From positions 744,001-808,000 of the forward strand of contig NZ_CP104854.1 of the NCBI RefSeq assembly GCF_050916235.1: 64,000 bases of DNA, given 5' to 3'. Source of the DNA: Maridesulfovibrio sp050916235. GTDB taxonomy: Bacteria > Desulfobacterota > Desulfovibrionia > Desulfovibrionales > Desulfovibrionaceae. Below are positions 33,652 to 42,207 of this stretch, one piece after another. The translations under genes were made by a program, and so were the position numbers. Positions within the stretch are counted from its first letter, which is position 1, and every line of letters starts with the position of its first letter. A model generated the notes under the pieces. That model was not told the origin of the DNA and did no database searches. It worked only from the letters and a program-made list of their open reading frames with translations.

Positions 33652-34191
33652 CTAGAACGGTACTTCGTCCATTCCGCTTGCTTCGGAGGGAAATGCAGGA
33701 CCGAGATCCTCGTCGTCAGGATATCCGCCATACGGCTGGGACTGCTGGTTATTATACTGCTGCCCCTGCTGCTGGTTAGGCTGCTGATAACCGCCCTGCT
33801 GATTATTGTTGTAGTTCCCATTTCCCTGTGGCTGATTCTGATAGCCGCCTTCCTGCTTGCTGTCGAGCCCTTGAATGACGTTGGCTACAATTTCAGTTGT
33901 GTAGCGTTCCTGACCGTTCTGGTCCTGCCATTTACGGGTCTGCAGCTTTCCTTCGACCATAACCAGGCGGCCCTTGGAAAGGAACTTGCCTGCAAATTCC
34001 GCGGTCTGACGCCATGCCACAACACGGTGCCACTCTGTTCTGTCAACACGCTGGCCGGTATTACGATCCTTGTAGCCCTCGTCGGTGGCAACTGACAGGT
34101 TTGCAAACGCCTGACCGGATGTTGTGTAAGAAAGTTTCGGGTCCTGCCCGAGGCGTCCTATCAATATTACTTTGTTCATGCTTCCTGCCAT
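33652..34191 (-). CDS. ssb: Single-stranded DNA-binding protein
   Basis: A 179-residue SSB. Residues 1-112 form the OB fold (NKVILIGRLGQDPKLSYTTSGQAFANLSVAT, in two conserved strands; RTEWHRVVAWR). A flexible linker rich in Gln, Asn and Gly follows, then the acidic tip DEVPF that recruits repair and replication proteins. The tip differs from the common DDIPF only in conservative positions. ATG 34191 has a G-rich ribosome site; an internal ATG at residue 5, with AGGA close by, is a possible alternative. It is the last gene of an operon with the unknown gene and the biotinyl-like gene. Confidence 0.96.
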   Translation of the reverse strand: MAGSMNKVILIGRLGQDPKLSYTTSGQAFANLSVATDEGYKDRNTGQRVDRTEWHRVVAWRQTAEFAGKFLSKGRLVMVEGKLQTRKWQDQNGQERYTTEIVANVIQGLDSKQEGGYQNQPQGNGNYNNNQQGGYQQPNQQQGQQYNNQQSQPYGGYPDDEDLGPAFPSEASGMDEVPF

Positions 34192-34204
34192 TTACGGCCC
34201 CCAT

Positions 34205-34558
34205 TTATCTGTATTTTCTTTTTGCCGCGATTTTTTCCGCGACACTCAACTCTTCTTCAAGGTCATAGCTGACGGTATTCGCTTCCGAAGCCTTCCAGTC
34301 CCCCAGCGCTTTTTCCAACCTTAATTTAAGGTCGTAAGCCCTCCGGATGGAATCGGCCATAGCTGCGGCTTTTTCTTCGGGAATCATACCCAGCTCCAGC
34401 CTGTCTTTCAGATCTTCCACAAGCTCAATAACACCGTGAGGCCGCCCTTTTACCTGCGGTTCTTCCCACGCTGTCCTGACCAGATGGGGCCAGTTTTTCT
34501 CTACCTCGGCCTCATTATATGTCTGAGCCATAACCCTGATCTGAAGTACGTTACCCAT
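34205..34558 (-). CDS. Conserved-looking protein of unknown function upstream of ssb
   Basis: A 117-residue, charged, mainly helical soluble protein. The N terminus (MGNVLQIRVMAQTYNEAEVE) is followed by a helical stretch with RPHGVIELVEDLKDRLELG and a C-terminal coiled-coil-like region. Start ATG has AAAGGA nine bases upstream. Thirteen bases separate its stop from the ssb start, and it lies 59 bases after the biotinyl-like gene. No motif or family is recognised; linkage to ssb may be positional only. Confidence 0.75.
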   Translation of the reverse strand: MGNVLQIRVMAQTYNEAEVEKNWPHLVRTAWEEPQVKGRPHGVIELVEDLKDRLELGMIPEEKAAAMADSIRRAYDLKLRLEKALGDWKASEANTVSYDLEEELSVAEKIAAKRKYR

Positions 34559-34617
34559 TGCAAAAGTCCTTTACTAATACGGAAAAAAAGAGTCCGTCAA
34601 TGGCGAAGCTGCAGCTT

Positions 34618-35268
34618 TTAATCGCGCTCTTCCCATTCGCTCTGAACACGGTTGACCACTTCCTGAATCAGCTTGAGCTGATCTGCAGGGCAGATACCCA
34701 CAAGAGGCTGACCGGCATCAATGTTGTCTCCGTTATGGAAATAAACGGAATAAATAAGGCCTTCAGGGCCGCTGTAGCTGAGCGGGGTTTCACGCTTCAT
34801 ACGGGAAACAATCAGCAGGTCCATGCCCTCGTGAACTTTGACGGAACGGGCACCAGCACCTTTGATCTTGCTGTCCACTTCGGGAGTGAAATAATACTTG
34901 GCCTTCTCCGGTGCATTAAACAGGAAAAGCGCTTTTTTGAGGATCTGTTCGATGACCTCTTCCTTGGACAGGAAATGGCGGATTTTTATCAGCACTTCGC
35001 CTGCTTCTACAAACTGCCCTTCAAGGTCCTGCCTGATGGAAACAATTTCACCCTTTTCCGGAGCGGTAATGGTCTTGGTATTACGTTCACGAGTAAGCTT
35101 GGCCAGCACGGTTCCGGTCTTTTCTTTCCACTCACCGGTGGGGCCTTTAACCTTGTCGCCAACTTTCAGCCCGGCATATTCAACCAATCCGGTATGGGGA
35201 ACGGATATTTCTATCTCCTCGTAGGGAGAAGCCTTTATTTCTTCAAGCAACTCTTTGATATTAAGCAT
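34618..35268 (-). CDS. Tandem biotinyl/lipoyl-like carrier protein, candidate BCCP
   Basis: The 216-residue protein has two barrel-sandwich (biotinyl/lipoyl) repeats. In the first (about 18-97), the position expected for the modified lysine is Arg62 (LTRERNTKTITAPEKGEI). In the second (about 140-192), SRMKRETPL followed by GPEGLIYSVYFHNGDNIDAG matches the usual xAMKMxxPL...G pattern, making Lys158 the likely biotinylated residue, with Met-Lys-Arg instead of Met-Lys-Met. It lies 212 bases downstream of the carboxyltransferase fusion, so it is the best local candidate for the carrier of that acetyl-CoA carboxylase. Lipoylation or a non-modified structural role are alternatives. The start ATG has GAGGT eight bases upstream. 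Confidence 0.75.
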   Translation of the reverse strand: MLNIKELLEEIKASPYEEIEISVPHTGLVEYAGLKVGDKVKGPTGEWKEKTGTVLAKLTRERNTKTITAPEKGEIVSIRQDLEGQFVEAGEVLIKIRHFLSKEEVIEQILKKALFLFNAPEKAKYYFTPEVDSKIKGAGARSVKVHEGMDLLIVSRMKRETPLSYSGPEGLIYSVYFHNGDNIDAGQPLVGICPADQLKLIQEVVNRVQSEWEERD

Positions 35269-35480
35269 TATATTAACCTCGATTTATTTCAGACTCATGC
35301 AATTCGCAACTTGGCGGCAGTCCATTATATACACTTTTTAAAATCCGGGCAGCACTGTGAGCAGCCCAAAAAACACGGCACCGGGAAATTTGCAGACAAT
35401 AACCCCAAAGTCAACAGCTTCATGCAGTCCCTAGCACAGAAAGCATATTAAGATAAACACATACACAAACGAAGGTAAAA

Positions 35481-37733
35481 TTATCTGTAATACAGATTTC
35501 TGCCGCCCATGGTAATAAGTGCCTGATGTATATTGTCAGCCATTTCGCGGCGGTCCCAGATACCCTGAATGTGTCCCCGCGACAATGCATTCCAAGCGCT
35601 ATGGTAATCAGGCGGTACACTGATGCCCGTTGTTTCCAATATGACCCGCGGACCTGCGAAACCTATGTTTGATGAGCGGATACCGAACTGATAGGCCGAG
35701 CATCCCAGAAAACTGGCTACGGACCCGCCGTAGGAGTTGGTATCATATATTACAAGATACAGGCCCCCGGCATCCACATAACGACGCAGGGCCATGGTGC
35801 AGCGCGGCATCTGGAGAACCCCGCTCGTACCTTCCTGAATTCTGATTCCGGCAGTTCCGTGCACGTAGGTAATAAGCGGAAGCTGCTTTCTCTGGGCCCG
35901 TTCAGCAGCGCGAATAATCTTTTCACCTTCCGCTGCGCCGACTGACCCGCCACGGAAAGGAGCGGCAAGGCAGACAACAACAGCGTTAATATCGTTCAGG
36001 CGGGTTTCAAACGTGATGCATGCGGACCGCAATCCGGTTTTCTTGCGCGCTTCATCAAGCTTCAGGTCAAAGCCCTCGTAATCGAGAGGATTTGCCGACT
36101 CAATGCCGGAGTTGAACTCGAACCCCTCGGCATAATTGAAAACATTATACAGATACCACTGATATTCCATCGGAAAATGGTGACCGCAGGAGCTGCAGAC
36201 CCCGGCAAAATCTCCGAACAGATCCGGCCCCCAGAGATCAAGACAGCCTTCGGATACGGAATTAGGACAGCTGTAAGTTCGGTCCTCGCGCACCCGCGGG
36301 CTGTTGTATTTCCAGCGCCCTTCATCAAAGCAGGGACTTCCTTCCTCACTTGAAAGGCAGAAAAGTTTTTCACGAATATCAGATGATACAGTCGCCGTCC
36401 CCCCAGACTGCCCATTACTTCCCCTGAGCAGCCGGGCCGTTCTTTCCCTTACCAGATGGGCCTCGGCCTGAATTTCTTCCATACCGAGCTTGGCTGCACG
36501 GATTGCACGACCGACAAGATTATATACCACCCATGAACGTGTCGCCCAGGCAACGCCCTGAATTGCAGCCCCGGCACGCAGGAAAATAGAGCGGTGGTCC
36601 ATATAGGCCCCGGTAGAAAGCCGACGAAACTTTTCATACCGCTTTTCCACCAACCGGGCTCTTGCCCCGGGCGTAAGTGCCCAGCGCATGAAAACATCCT
36701 CTTCGCTGTTTCCTTTGCCCTGCTTCAGCGCCATGGCCCGGAAGAGCTTCAGTCCCTTGACGGAAACGCATGCTTCGTTGGTGGCCCTGATTACTTCGGA
36801 ACGCAATGTCCTGAAAAATTCATAGCTGTTCGGCTTGGCACCGAGATCAGGCTCCTTAATGATGCGGTCCACATACCCCATTCGAAGATTATCCGCCGCC
36901 GTAATGCAAAGCTTGCGGGCACATTCTGAAATCATCCGATCACCCACACGATTTCCCGTGGCAAGATTGGCCTCGATAGCTGCCGCGCCTTCCGGAGAAA
37001 TTACCGAATAGTATCCATGTGACAGCATCAGTCTGCGGTCGGCGAGACCGATAGCCTCTGCTCCCCCTGAACCGCCTTCGGAAATAATGGAGACGATGGG
37101 AACATCTATGCGGGCCATTTCGTAAATGTTGCGTGCAATCTGCTGCGCTGCTCCGGGATAATCCTCAACCGGATAGGAGCCGGGGGTAAAAATATAGGTA
37201 TGAATCGGAATTCCTTCCGCCTGTGCAACCTTCATATAGTGCAGAGCCCGCGCGTTACCCCAGGGTTTGGCGGACCCGCCGTTGCGGAATTCCTGCCCGT
37301 GCCCCTTCTCCTGCCCGATGACCATGACCGGCTGATGAATTACCTTATTGCCGACCCTGCGGGTTATATACGCCTGCGCAATAAGCATTGCCGGATCAAT
37401 ACTGAACTCTCCAAGCCCGCCGAGCTCGGTGTAGTTGTCGTAAACGTTTTCCAGAATGTCGGTAAGGCTGATGCGTTGAGGATGGCGGACAATACGCACC
37501 CGGTCCATCGGCGTAAGCTCTTTTTCCAGCTTGGATTCAAGAAAAGCGAAAAGATCTTCAAGCCGTGAAAGCCGCCGCAGTGATTCGGAACGTTCAAGCT
37601 CTCTGAAGGAGGACCGGAATTCATCAAGTTCGGTGCGCAACATGGTGATGTTGGCATTTTCGGAATTACCGAAAATATCCCGGATATAGTTTAACCGCTC
37701 CACCAGAGCGTCTATGCGCTTATTGATATTCAT
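35481..37733 (-). CDS. accAD: Acetyl-CoA carboxylase carboxyltransferase, AccA-AccD fusion
   Basis: A 750-residue fusion of the two carboxyltransferase subunits in the order alpha then beta. The alpha half (about 80-320) carries EGGSGGAEAIGLADR and HGYYSVISPEGAAA. The beta half (about 490-750) starts with a zinc-ribbon-like set Cys489, Cys497, Cys513, Cys516 (spacing x7, x15, x2; the first pair is wider than the normal x2) and has GSVGAAEGEKI and the GTAGIRIQEG loop. It transfers CO2 from carboxybiotin to acetyl-CoA to make malonyl-CoA. ATG 37733 lies one base after the stop of the biotin carboxylase gene (coupling); a longer frame from 37766 lies inside that gene. In most bacteria the subunits are separate genes, usually with no fusion. 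The acyl substrate could also be another CoA ester. Confidence 0.88.
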   Translation of the reverse strand: MNINKRIDALVERLNYIRDIFGNSENANITMLRTELDEFRSSFRELERSESLRRLSRLEDLFAFLESKLEKELTPMDRVRIVRHPQRISLTDILENVYDNYTELGGLGEFSIDPAMLIAQAYITRRVGNKVIHQPVMVIGQEKGHGQEFRNGGSAKPWGNARALHYMKVAQAEGIPIHTYIFTPGSYPVEDYPGAAQQIARNIYEMARIDVPIVSIISEGGSGGAEAIGLADRRLMLSHGYYSVISPEGAAAIEANLATGNRVGDRMISECARKLCITAADNLRMGYVDRIIKEPDLGAKPNSYEFFRTLRSEVIRATNEACVSVKGLKLFRAMALKQGKGNSEEDVFMRWALTPGARARLVEKRYEKFRRLSTGAYMDHRSIFLRAGAAIQGVAWATRSWVVYNLVGRAIRAAKLGMEEIQAEAHLVRERTARLLRGSNGQSGGTATVSSDIREKLFCLSSEEGSPCFDEGRWKYNSPRVREDRTYSCPNSVSEGCLDLWGPDLFGDFAGVCSSCGHHFPMEYQWYLYNVFNYAEGFEFNSGIESANPLDYEGFDLKLDEARKKTGLRSACITFETRLNDINAVVVCLAAPFRGGSVGAAEGEKIIRAAERAQRKQLPLITYVHGTAGIRIQEGTSGVLQMPRCTMALRRYVDAGGLYLVIYDTNSYGGSVASFLGCSAYQFGIRSSNIGFAGPRVILETTGISVPPDYHSAWNALSRGHIQGIWDRREMADNIHQALITMGGRNLYYR

Positions 37734-37734
37734 C

Positions 37735-39153
37735 CTAGAATTCCAGCAGGCGGGTTGTCCTTTCAATCAGATAGGATATATTGGACTCAAGCGACCGGCC
37801 ATGACGATCGGCACCATTCAACTTCAAACCCTTGAGAAACTGGACTCCCCTTTCCCTGACCTGCCGCAAAGAATCACCGCGGACTATGGCCAGCGCGAGG
37901 TTGGGATCGAATTCGGTGGGAATCTCATAAGGCCGGTCAGTGGGTACCTGGGTATGAACCTGCAGCCAGTCGGTTTTCTGCCAGCCGAATTCAGTAATGG
38001 TTCCCACCCACGGACAAAAGTCTTCAGCCGGATTTTCCGCGATAATCCTGTACTCCAGTGCAACGCCTGACAATGAAATTTCCTGCTGGGAATAATCCAT
38101 GCCCCCGCCAAGGCCGAGCCTGATCTGCTCCCTGACAATGTCCACTCCATCGTTACCCTTGAGGGAAGCAATGGCAGCCGAGACACCGTTTTCAACCTGA
38201 ATGCGGGTATTGACTTCCATGAGGAAAGGTTCCCCTCTTGGAGTGACAATCCATTCCCATGTCCCCACACTGTCGTACCCGACTTCACGGGCCATGGACA
38301 GGGAATGGCCGGTTATACTTTCAAGCAGGTCTCCGGCATCAAAAATATAATGAATTTCATCAGGGGCAAAACCTGGGGCAACCTCAATGCGTTTCTGGTT
38401 TCCGCTGCTCTGAACCGAGCAGTTGCGCGTACCGAAATGGACATGCTTCTTCCCGCTTCTTTCAGATACCACCTGAACTTCGAGATGATTGAACCCGTAA
38501 ATTCGCTGCTCTATCAGAACGCCTTCATCATTGAATTGGCGTTTGGCGTAATTTCGAATGCGCCGGTAGACGGAACGGAACTCATCAGGATCGCCGACCT
38601 CCTCAATGCCCATGCCGCCGCCTCCGGCGGACGCCTTGACCATGATTGCCGGAGCCTGAAGGCCCTGTTCATGCTGAAAGGCAAAAAGGCTTTCCGCCAG
38701 TTCCACGGCTTCAAGCTCGTCATAGATGGGACGATCTGAGCCAGGAACAGTAGGGACACCGAGGCTGCGGGCCAGACGCTTGGTATTGATCTTGTCGCCA
38801 AGCTCCTGAATGACCCACCATGAGGGGCCTATGAAAATGAGGGGATTATTGCGCTCGACAACCCGGCGGGCAAATCGGAAATCCTCAGCGAAAAAGCCAT
38901 AGCCGGGATGGATTGCGGTCGCCATGACTTTATCCGCCACACTGAAAATCTCATTGGCATCACGATAGGAGCTGATTTTGAACAGAGCACCGCTTCCACC
39001 GTTTTCAACAGCAAAACGGACGTGCCCACTCTCCCGGTCCGCTTCGGTAAAAACACATACGAACTCATGCCCGAGCTCAATACAAGCCCGGGCAATGCGG
39101 ATGGCGATTTCGCCCCTGTTGGCGATCAGGATTTTATGAGGTCTGTTCAGCAC
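37735..39153 (-). CDS. accC: Divergent biotin carboxylase (ATP-grasp)
   Basis: A 472-residue biotin carboxylase-type enzyme, which carboxylates biotin on its carrier using ATP and bicarbonate. Conserved parts: KILIANRGEIAIRI at the N terminus, IHPGYGF (81-87), the glycine-rich loop KASAGGGGMG (173-182), HLEVQV (His223), and NTRIQVE (Asn315, Arg317, Glu321), with the late Arg369. Unusual: the common CSVQRRHQK is CSVQSSGNQK (245-254), and the His after NTRIQVE is Asn322, so it is a diverged branch. The start is GTG with a poor ribosome site, 20 bases after the PilZ gene. It is coupled to the carboxyltransferase fusion downstream. Confidence 0.88.
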   Translation of the reverse strand: MLNRPHKILIANRGEIAIRIARACIELGHEFVCVFTEADRESGHVRFAVENGGSGALFKISSYRDANEIFSVADKVMATAIHPGYGFFAEDFRFARRVVERNNPLIFIGPSWWVIQELGDKINTKRLARSLGVPTVPGSDRPIYDELEAVELAESLFAFQHEQGLQAPAIMVKASAGGGGMGIEEVGDPDEFRSVYRRIRNYAKRQFNDEGVLIEQRIYGFNHLEVQVVSERSGKKHVHFGTRNCSVQSSGNQKRIEVAPGFAPDEIHYIFDAGDLLESITGHSLSMAREVGYDSVGTWEWIVTPRGEPFLMEVNTRIQVENGVSAAIASLKGNDGVDIVREQIRLGLGGGMDYSQQEISLSGVALEYRIIAENPAEDFCPWVGTITEFGWQKTDWLQVHTQVPTDRPYEIPTEFDPNLALAIVRGDSLRQVRERGVQFLKGLKLNGADRHGRSLESNISYLIERTTRLLEF

Positions 39154-39173
39154 ACTAAAACCGCTGCCGGCAA

Positions 39174-39545
39174 TCAGCCATTGGCTCCCTTCTTCTTGCG
39201 CAGCATGATCATACGCTTCTGCACTTCAAGTACGAGCTTATCGAGGCGTTCTTCCTGATACTTATCCAGGTCAACATAGATACAGCCCATCAGCCCTTCG
39301 CCGATGTCCCTGACCACTTTGATGGTCAGTCCGGCCAGCAGAACTTTCGGCCCCAGAACAAAATCAACCTTGAACTGGTCGCCGACGTTATACCTTCTGC
39401 CTCCCGAAGCAAAAGCAAGGCCGCCTACGCTGAAATCCTTGACCACAAGCGGTGCAGGATGACCGGAAATTTTAATCACAAGTCCCGGAATACTTGTGCG
39501 GAAAGCTCCGCGAGACTGATTCTTGCTGTCAAAAGAAATATCCAT
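39174..39545 (-). CDS. PilZ-domain protein between motB and the ACC genes
   Basis: A 123-residue protein made of a single PilZ domain. The arginine motif appears as RGAFR (about 12-16) and the second motif as KDFSVGGLAF (36-45, DxSxxG), so cyclic di-GMP binding is plausible. The start ATG has GGGAGAG six bases upstream. It is 50 bases after motB and 20 bases before the biotin carboxylase gene. In other bacteria, PilZ proteins such as YcgR bind the stator or rotor and slow the flagellar motor; here the position after motAB suggests the same kind of motor control. An effect on carboxylase is possible but has no sequence support. Confidence 0.88.
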   Translation of the reverse strand: MDISFDSKNQSRGAFRTSIPGLVIKISGHPAPLVVKDFSVGGLAFASGGRRYNVGDQFKVDFVLGPKVLLAGLTIKVVRDIGEGLMGCIYVDLDKYQEERLDKLVLEVQKRMIMLRKKKGANG

Positions 39546-39595
39546 ATTTCTCTCCCAAAAATGCCCGGCATCGCTGACTCGGGCAACCGTTTCCC

Positions 39596-40345
39596 TTACG
39601 GTCCTGTCATTATCTTATCCAGAACGAACTCTACCCTGCGGTTACGCTGACGGTTTGCCGGGGAATTGTTCGGAACCAGCGGGTCCATTTCTCCAAGTCC
39701 AGTGGCAGTAAGCCTGTTCGGCTTAATGCCCATCTTCATCAAATATCTCAAGACATTCACAGCGCGCAAAGATGAAATCTCCCAGTTGTCCTTCAACCGG
39801 CTGCCTTTGCCGGGCTGTGAATTGTCCGTATAACCTTTTATATTGATGTACTGATCAGGATGTTTCAGGAAAAAATCCTTCAAAGCCCGGACCGCAGCCT
39901 CGCCTCTCTCGTTGAGTTCCACCTGTCCCGGGTCAAACAGCACATCGGAGGGCAGCTTGATCGTAACCTTGCCGTCCTCAAACTTTGCACTCATTATCCC
40001 CTCCACGCCCTTGGTGGTCTGGAGATATTTTACATCTTCGAAAACCTTGCGTTGAGCCTTGATTATCTGCCTGCGGGTCATGACCTGATTAAGGATGGCC
40101 CCGGCTTCCTCTCGCTCGGTCCTGCTTGTTGCCACCTTGTCCATCTTTCCGTGGATAGCCTTTGTCACGGACTGAAAAGTCATGTCGAACTTTTTGGCAT
40201 CAATCTCGGACATAGAATAAAGGAGAATGAAGAAAACCAGCAGCAGCATCGACATATCTGCAAAAGTGGTTATCCACTCATTGGAATCCTCATCGTCATC
40301 GGCTTCGTCGGCAATAAGCGAACCTTTAAGGAGTTCATCATCCAT
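39596..40345 (-). CDS. motB: Flagellar stator protein MotB
   Basis: A 249-residue stator subunit. One membrane helix near residues 25-46 starts at WITTFADMSMLLLVFF and holds the proton- or sodium-accepting Asp30. A plug/linker region and the C-terminal OmpA-type peptidoglycan-binding domain (about 120-245, with GYTDNSQPG and NRRVEFVL) follow. It anchors the stator to the cell wall. ATG 40345 lies 3 bases after the motA stop, with GGAG as ribosome site. Whether protons or sodium ions drive the motor cannot be told with certainty from the sequence; marine origin would allow sodium. Confidence 0.95.
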   Translation of the reverse strand: MDDELLKGSLIADEADDDEDSNEWITTFADMSMLLLVFFILLYSMSEIDAKKFDMTFQSVTKAIHGKMDKVATSRTEREEAGAILNQVMTRRQIIKAQRKVFEDVKYLQTTKGVEGIMSAKFEDGKVTIKLPSDVLFDPGQVELNERGEAAVRALKDFFLKHPDQYINIKGYTDNSQPGKGSRLKDNWEISSLRAVNVLRYLMKMGIKPNRLTATGLGEMDPLVPNNSPANRQRNRRVEFVLDKIMTGP

Positions 40346-40348
40346 GGT

Positions 40349-41101
40349 CTAATCTCCGGTCCGGTCCTTGGGAGCCTGAAAAGAGGACAGCTTTTCATAT
40401 ACAAGTCTGGGGTTGTTATTCTCAAGGATTGATTTCGCCCCTTCAAAAATGATTTCAAGATGCAGTTGTTCCTGAAGAGTCCTTGCCTTGAGTTTAGCCC
40501 CGATAGGAATGAACAGAAGAGTGGCAAGCAGCGAGCCGTAAAATGTCGTAAGGATCGCTACAGCCATCGCCGGGCCGATGGAGGACGGGTCCTCCAGATT
40601 CGAAAGCATCTGCACAAGACCTATCAGAGTTCCGAGCATCCCGAATGCAGGTGCAAGCCCAGCAAGACGCTTATAAACATCCTGAGCAATCTTGTGCCTT
40701 CTTTTCATGGCCGAAATTTCAATGGAGAGAGTGGCCCGAATCAATTCCGGGTCGGCGTTATCCGCAATCAGCTGGCAGGATTTTCTCAGAACGACGTTTT
40801 CAGTCTGTACATTCTCAAGAGCGATCAGACCTTCGCGACGGCTGATTTCAGCAACCTTGACCATGATGTTTACCACATCATTGACCCGCACCTTTCTGGA
40901 TGAAAAGGCCTTGAAGCCTGCAAGGATCGCCTGCAGAACCTCTTCAAACGGGTGCGCAACGCAGATTGACGCAAGAGTACCGCCAAGAACAATCATCATG
41001 CCGGGGATATTGACAAAAACATCAACAGCTCCGCCGATAAAAATCGCTCCCACAACAAGGGAAAGCCCCACCAGCATGCCGATTAAAGTGGAAAAATCCA
41101 T
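40349..41101 (-). CDS. motA: Flagellar stator protein MotA
   Basis: A 250-residue membrane protein with four helices: two at the N terminus (about 5-25 and 32-50), a large cytosolic loop with conserved charged residues (REGLIALE around 90-100, which contacts the rotor), and two near 150-205 (GLAPAFGMLGTLIGLVQML). It forms the ion-conducting stator with MotB, whose start follows 3 bases later. It is the first gene of a minus-strand run motA - motB - PilZ - accC - accAD. A GGACAG/CTGTCC hairpin lies upstream at 41140-41154. Confidence 0.95.
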   Translation of the reverse strand: MDFSTLIGMLVGLSLVVGAIFIGGAVDVFVNIPGMMIVLGGTLASICVAHPFEEVLQAILAGFKAFSSRKVRVNDVVNIMVKVAEISRREGLIALENVQTENVVLRKSCQLIADNADPELIRATLSIEISAMKRRHKIAQDVYKRLAGLAPAFGMLGTLIGLVQMLSNLEDPSSIGPAMAVAILTTFYGSLLATLLFIPIGAKLKARTLQEQLHLEIIFEGAKSILENNNPRLVYEKLSSFQAPKDRTGD

Positions 41102-41210
41102 AGAATCCCGTTCTCTTTTCAGTTAGTAGTGAAGCAGGCGGACAGGGACTGTCCCAGACCCCGGTCCTGCCCTCCATACGTATCAACCTCATAACCAAGA
41201 GTTAAAGACT

Positions 41211-42038
41211 ATGACCTCCCCCGAATCCATATCTATTATTAACAGGCATATACTAGAAAAGATAGATAATTTTCAACCCCATGCAACAGGAATAATTCTG
41301 GGCTCCGGCCTCGGGGAAGCCATAACCAGACTTGAGGACAGTACAGAGATCCCGTACAGCGACATTTCGGGTCTTCCGCAATCCACGGTCAAAGGGCATA
41401 GCGGCCGGATTGTATACGGATTTATGCAAGAAAAGCCGGTACTTGTCTTCAGCGGGCGATTTCACCTGTATGAAGGATACACTGCAGCCGAAGCCTGTAC
41501 GCCGGTCCGGGTTATGGGTGGACTCGGCCTGAAAAGAGTATTCATCACCAATGCCGCCGGGGCTCTGAATCCCCAGTTTGACGCCGGAGATCTCATGCTC
41601 ATTACTGACCACATCAATTTCACCGGACATTCTCCACTCACCGGACCGAATTACGAAGAATGGGGGCTTCGCTTTCCGGACATGAGCAGAGTCTACTGTG
41701 ATGAACTGCGCAGTATTGCCCTTGAGGCTGCGAAATCAGTTTCGGTACGGCTGGAGAGAGGAGTATACGTGCAGGTCAGTGGTCCCAATCTTGAGACACC
41801 CGCTGAGACCCGCATGTTCAGAACCCTCGGAGCTGACGCGGTCGGTATGTCCACCGCTATTGAAGCCATCGCGGCGGTACACATGGGACTGAAAGTAATG
41901 GGTATTGCCTGCCTGACCAATAAGAATCTTCCTGACTGCATGGCCGAAACAACACACGAAGCGGTAATTGAACAGGCAGCTAAATCTTCAGCCGCCATGT
42001 CCGCACTGATTAGAGAAATTATTTCCCGGCTGGATTAA
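41211..42038 (+). CDS. Purine nucleoside phosphorylase (trimeric type)
   Basis: A 275-residue phosphorylase that splits purine nucleosides with phosphate into base and ribose-1-phosphate in purine salvage. Visible signatures are GIILGSGLG (phosphate loop, about 27-35), GHSGR with the adjacent RFHLYEGY, NAAGALNP (about 114-121), GPNLETPAE and the MSTAIEA region (Glu and Met at the sugar site). Length matches the trimeric class. It is divergent from motA, with about 109 bases between. ATG 41211 has only a weak ribosome site. It stands alone; no purine genes adjoin it. Confidence 0.92.
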   Translation: MTSPESISIINRHILEKIDNFQPHATGIILGSGLGEAITRLEDSTEIPYSDISGLPQSTVKGHSGRIVYGFMQEKPVLVFSGRFHLYEGYTAAEACTPVRVMGGLGLKRVFITNAAGALNPQFDAGDLMLITDHINFTGHSPLTGPNYEEWGLRFPDMSRVYCDELRSIALEAAKSVSVRLERGVYVQVSGPNLETPAETRMFRTLGADAVGMSTAIEAIAAVHMGLKVMGIACLTNKNLPDCMAETTHEAVIEQAAKSSAAMSALIREIISRLD

Positions 42039-42090
42039 CCAACAGTCATTTTACCGTCCATATTCACCTGAATTGCTGGAACAAATTCCT

Positions 42091-42140
42091 ATGCCACGAG
42101 GTCAAGGGGCCGTATAAACACCTCTTTTCTTTCGTGGCAT
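42091..42140 (+). promoter_or_regulatory. Nested hairpin RNA element upstream of the FlgO-like gene
   Basis: ATGCCACGA (42091-42099) pairs perfectly with TCGTGGCAT (42132-42140), and inside it GAGGT (42098-42102) can pair with ACCTC (42120-42124). The element lies between pnp and the lipoprotein gene and has no U-run, so it is not a typical terminator; it may be a leader structure or a 3' end of the pnp mRNA. Function unknown. Confidence 0.45.
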
Positions 42141-42207
42141 CTTCATTGCTAACCATTGAGCGCAGGCAATTCCTGCACTCTGCAGTTACCAAAAACGGGG
42201 AATTTCA

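Noticed and set aside
34558..35451. A 297-codon plus-strand frame opposite the biotinyl-like gene
   Set aside because: It runs opposite a gene with clear barrel-sandwich motifs and a good ribosome site, and its own start lies without a ribosome site.
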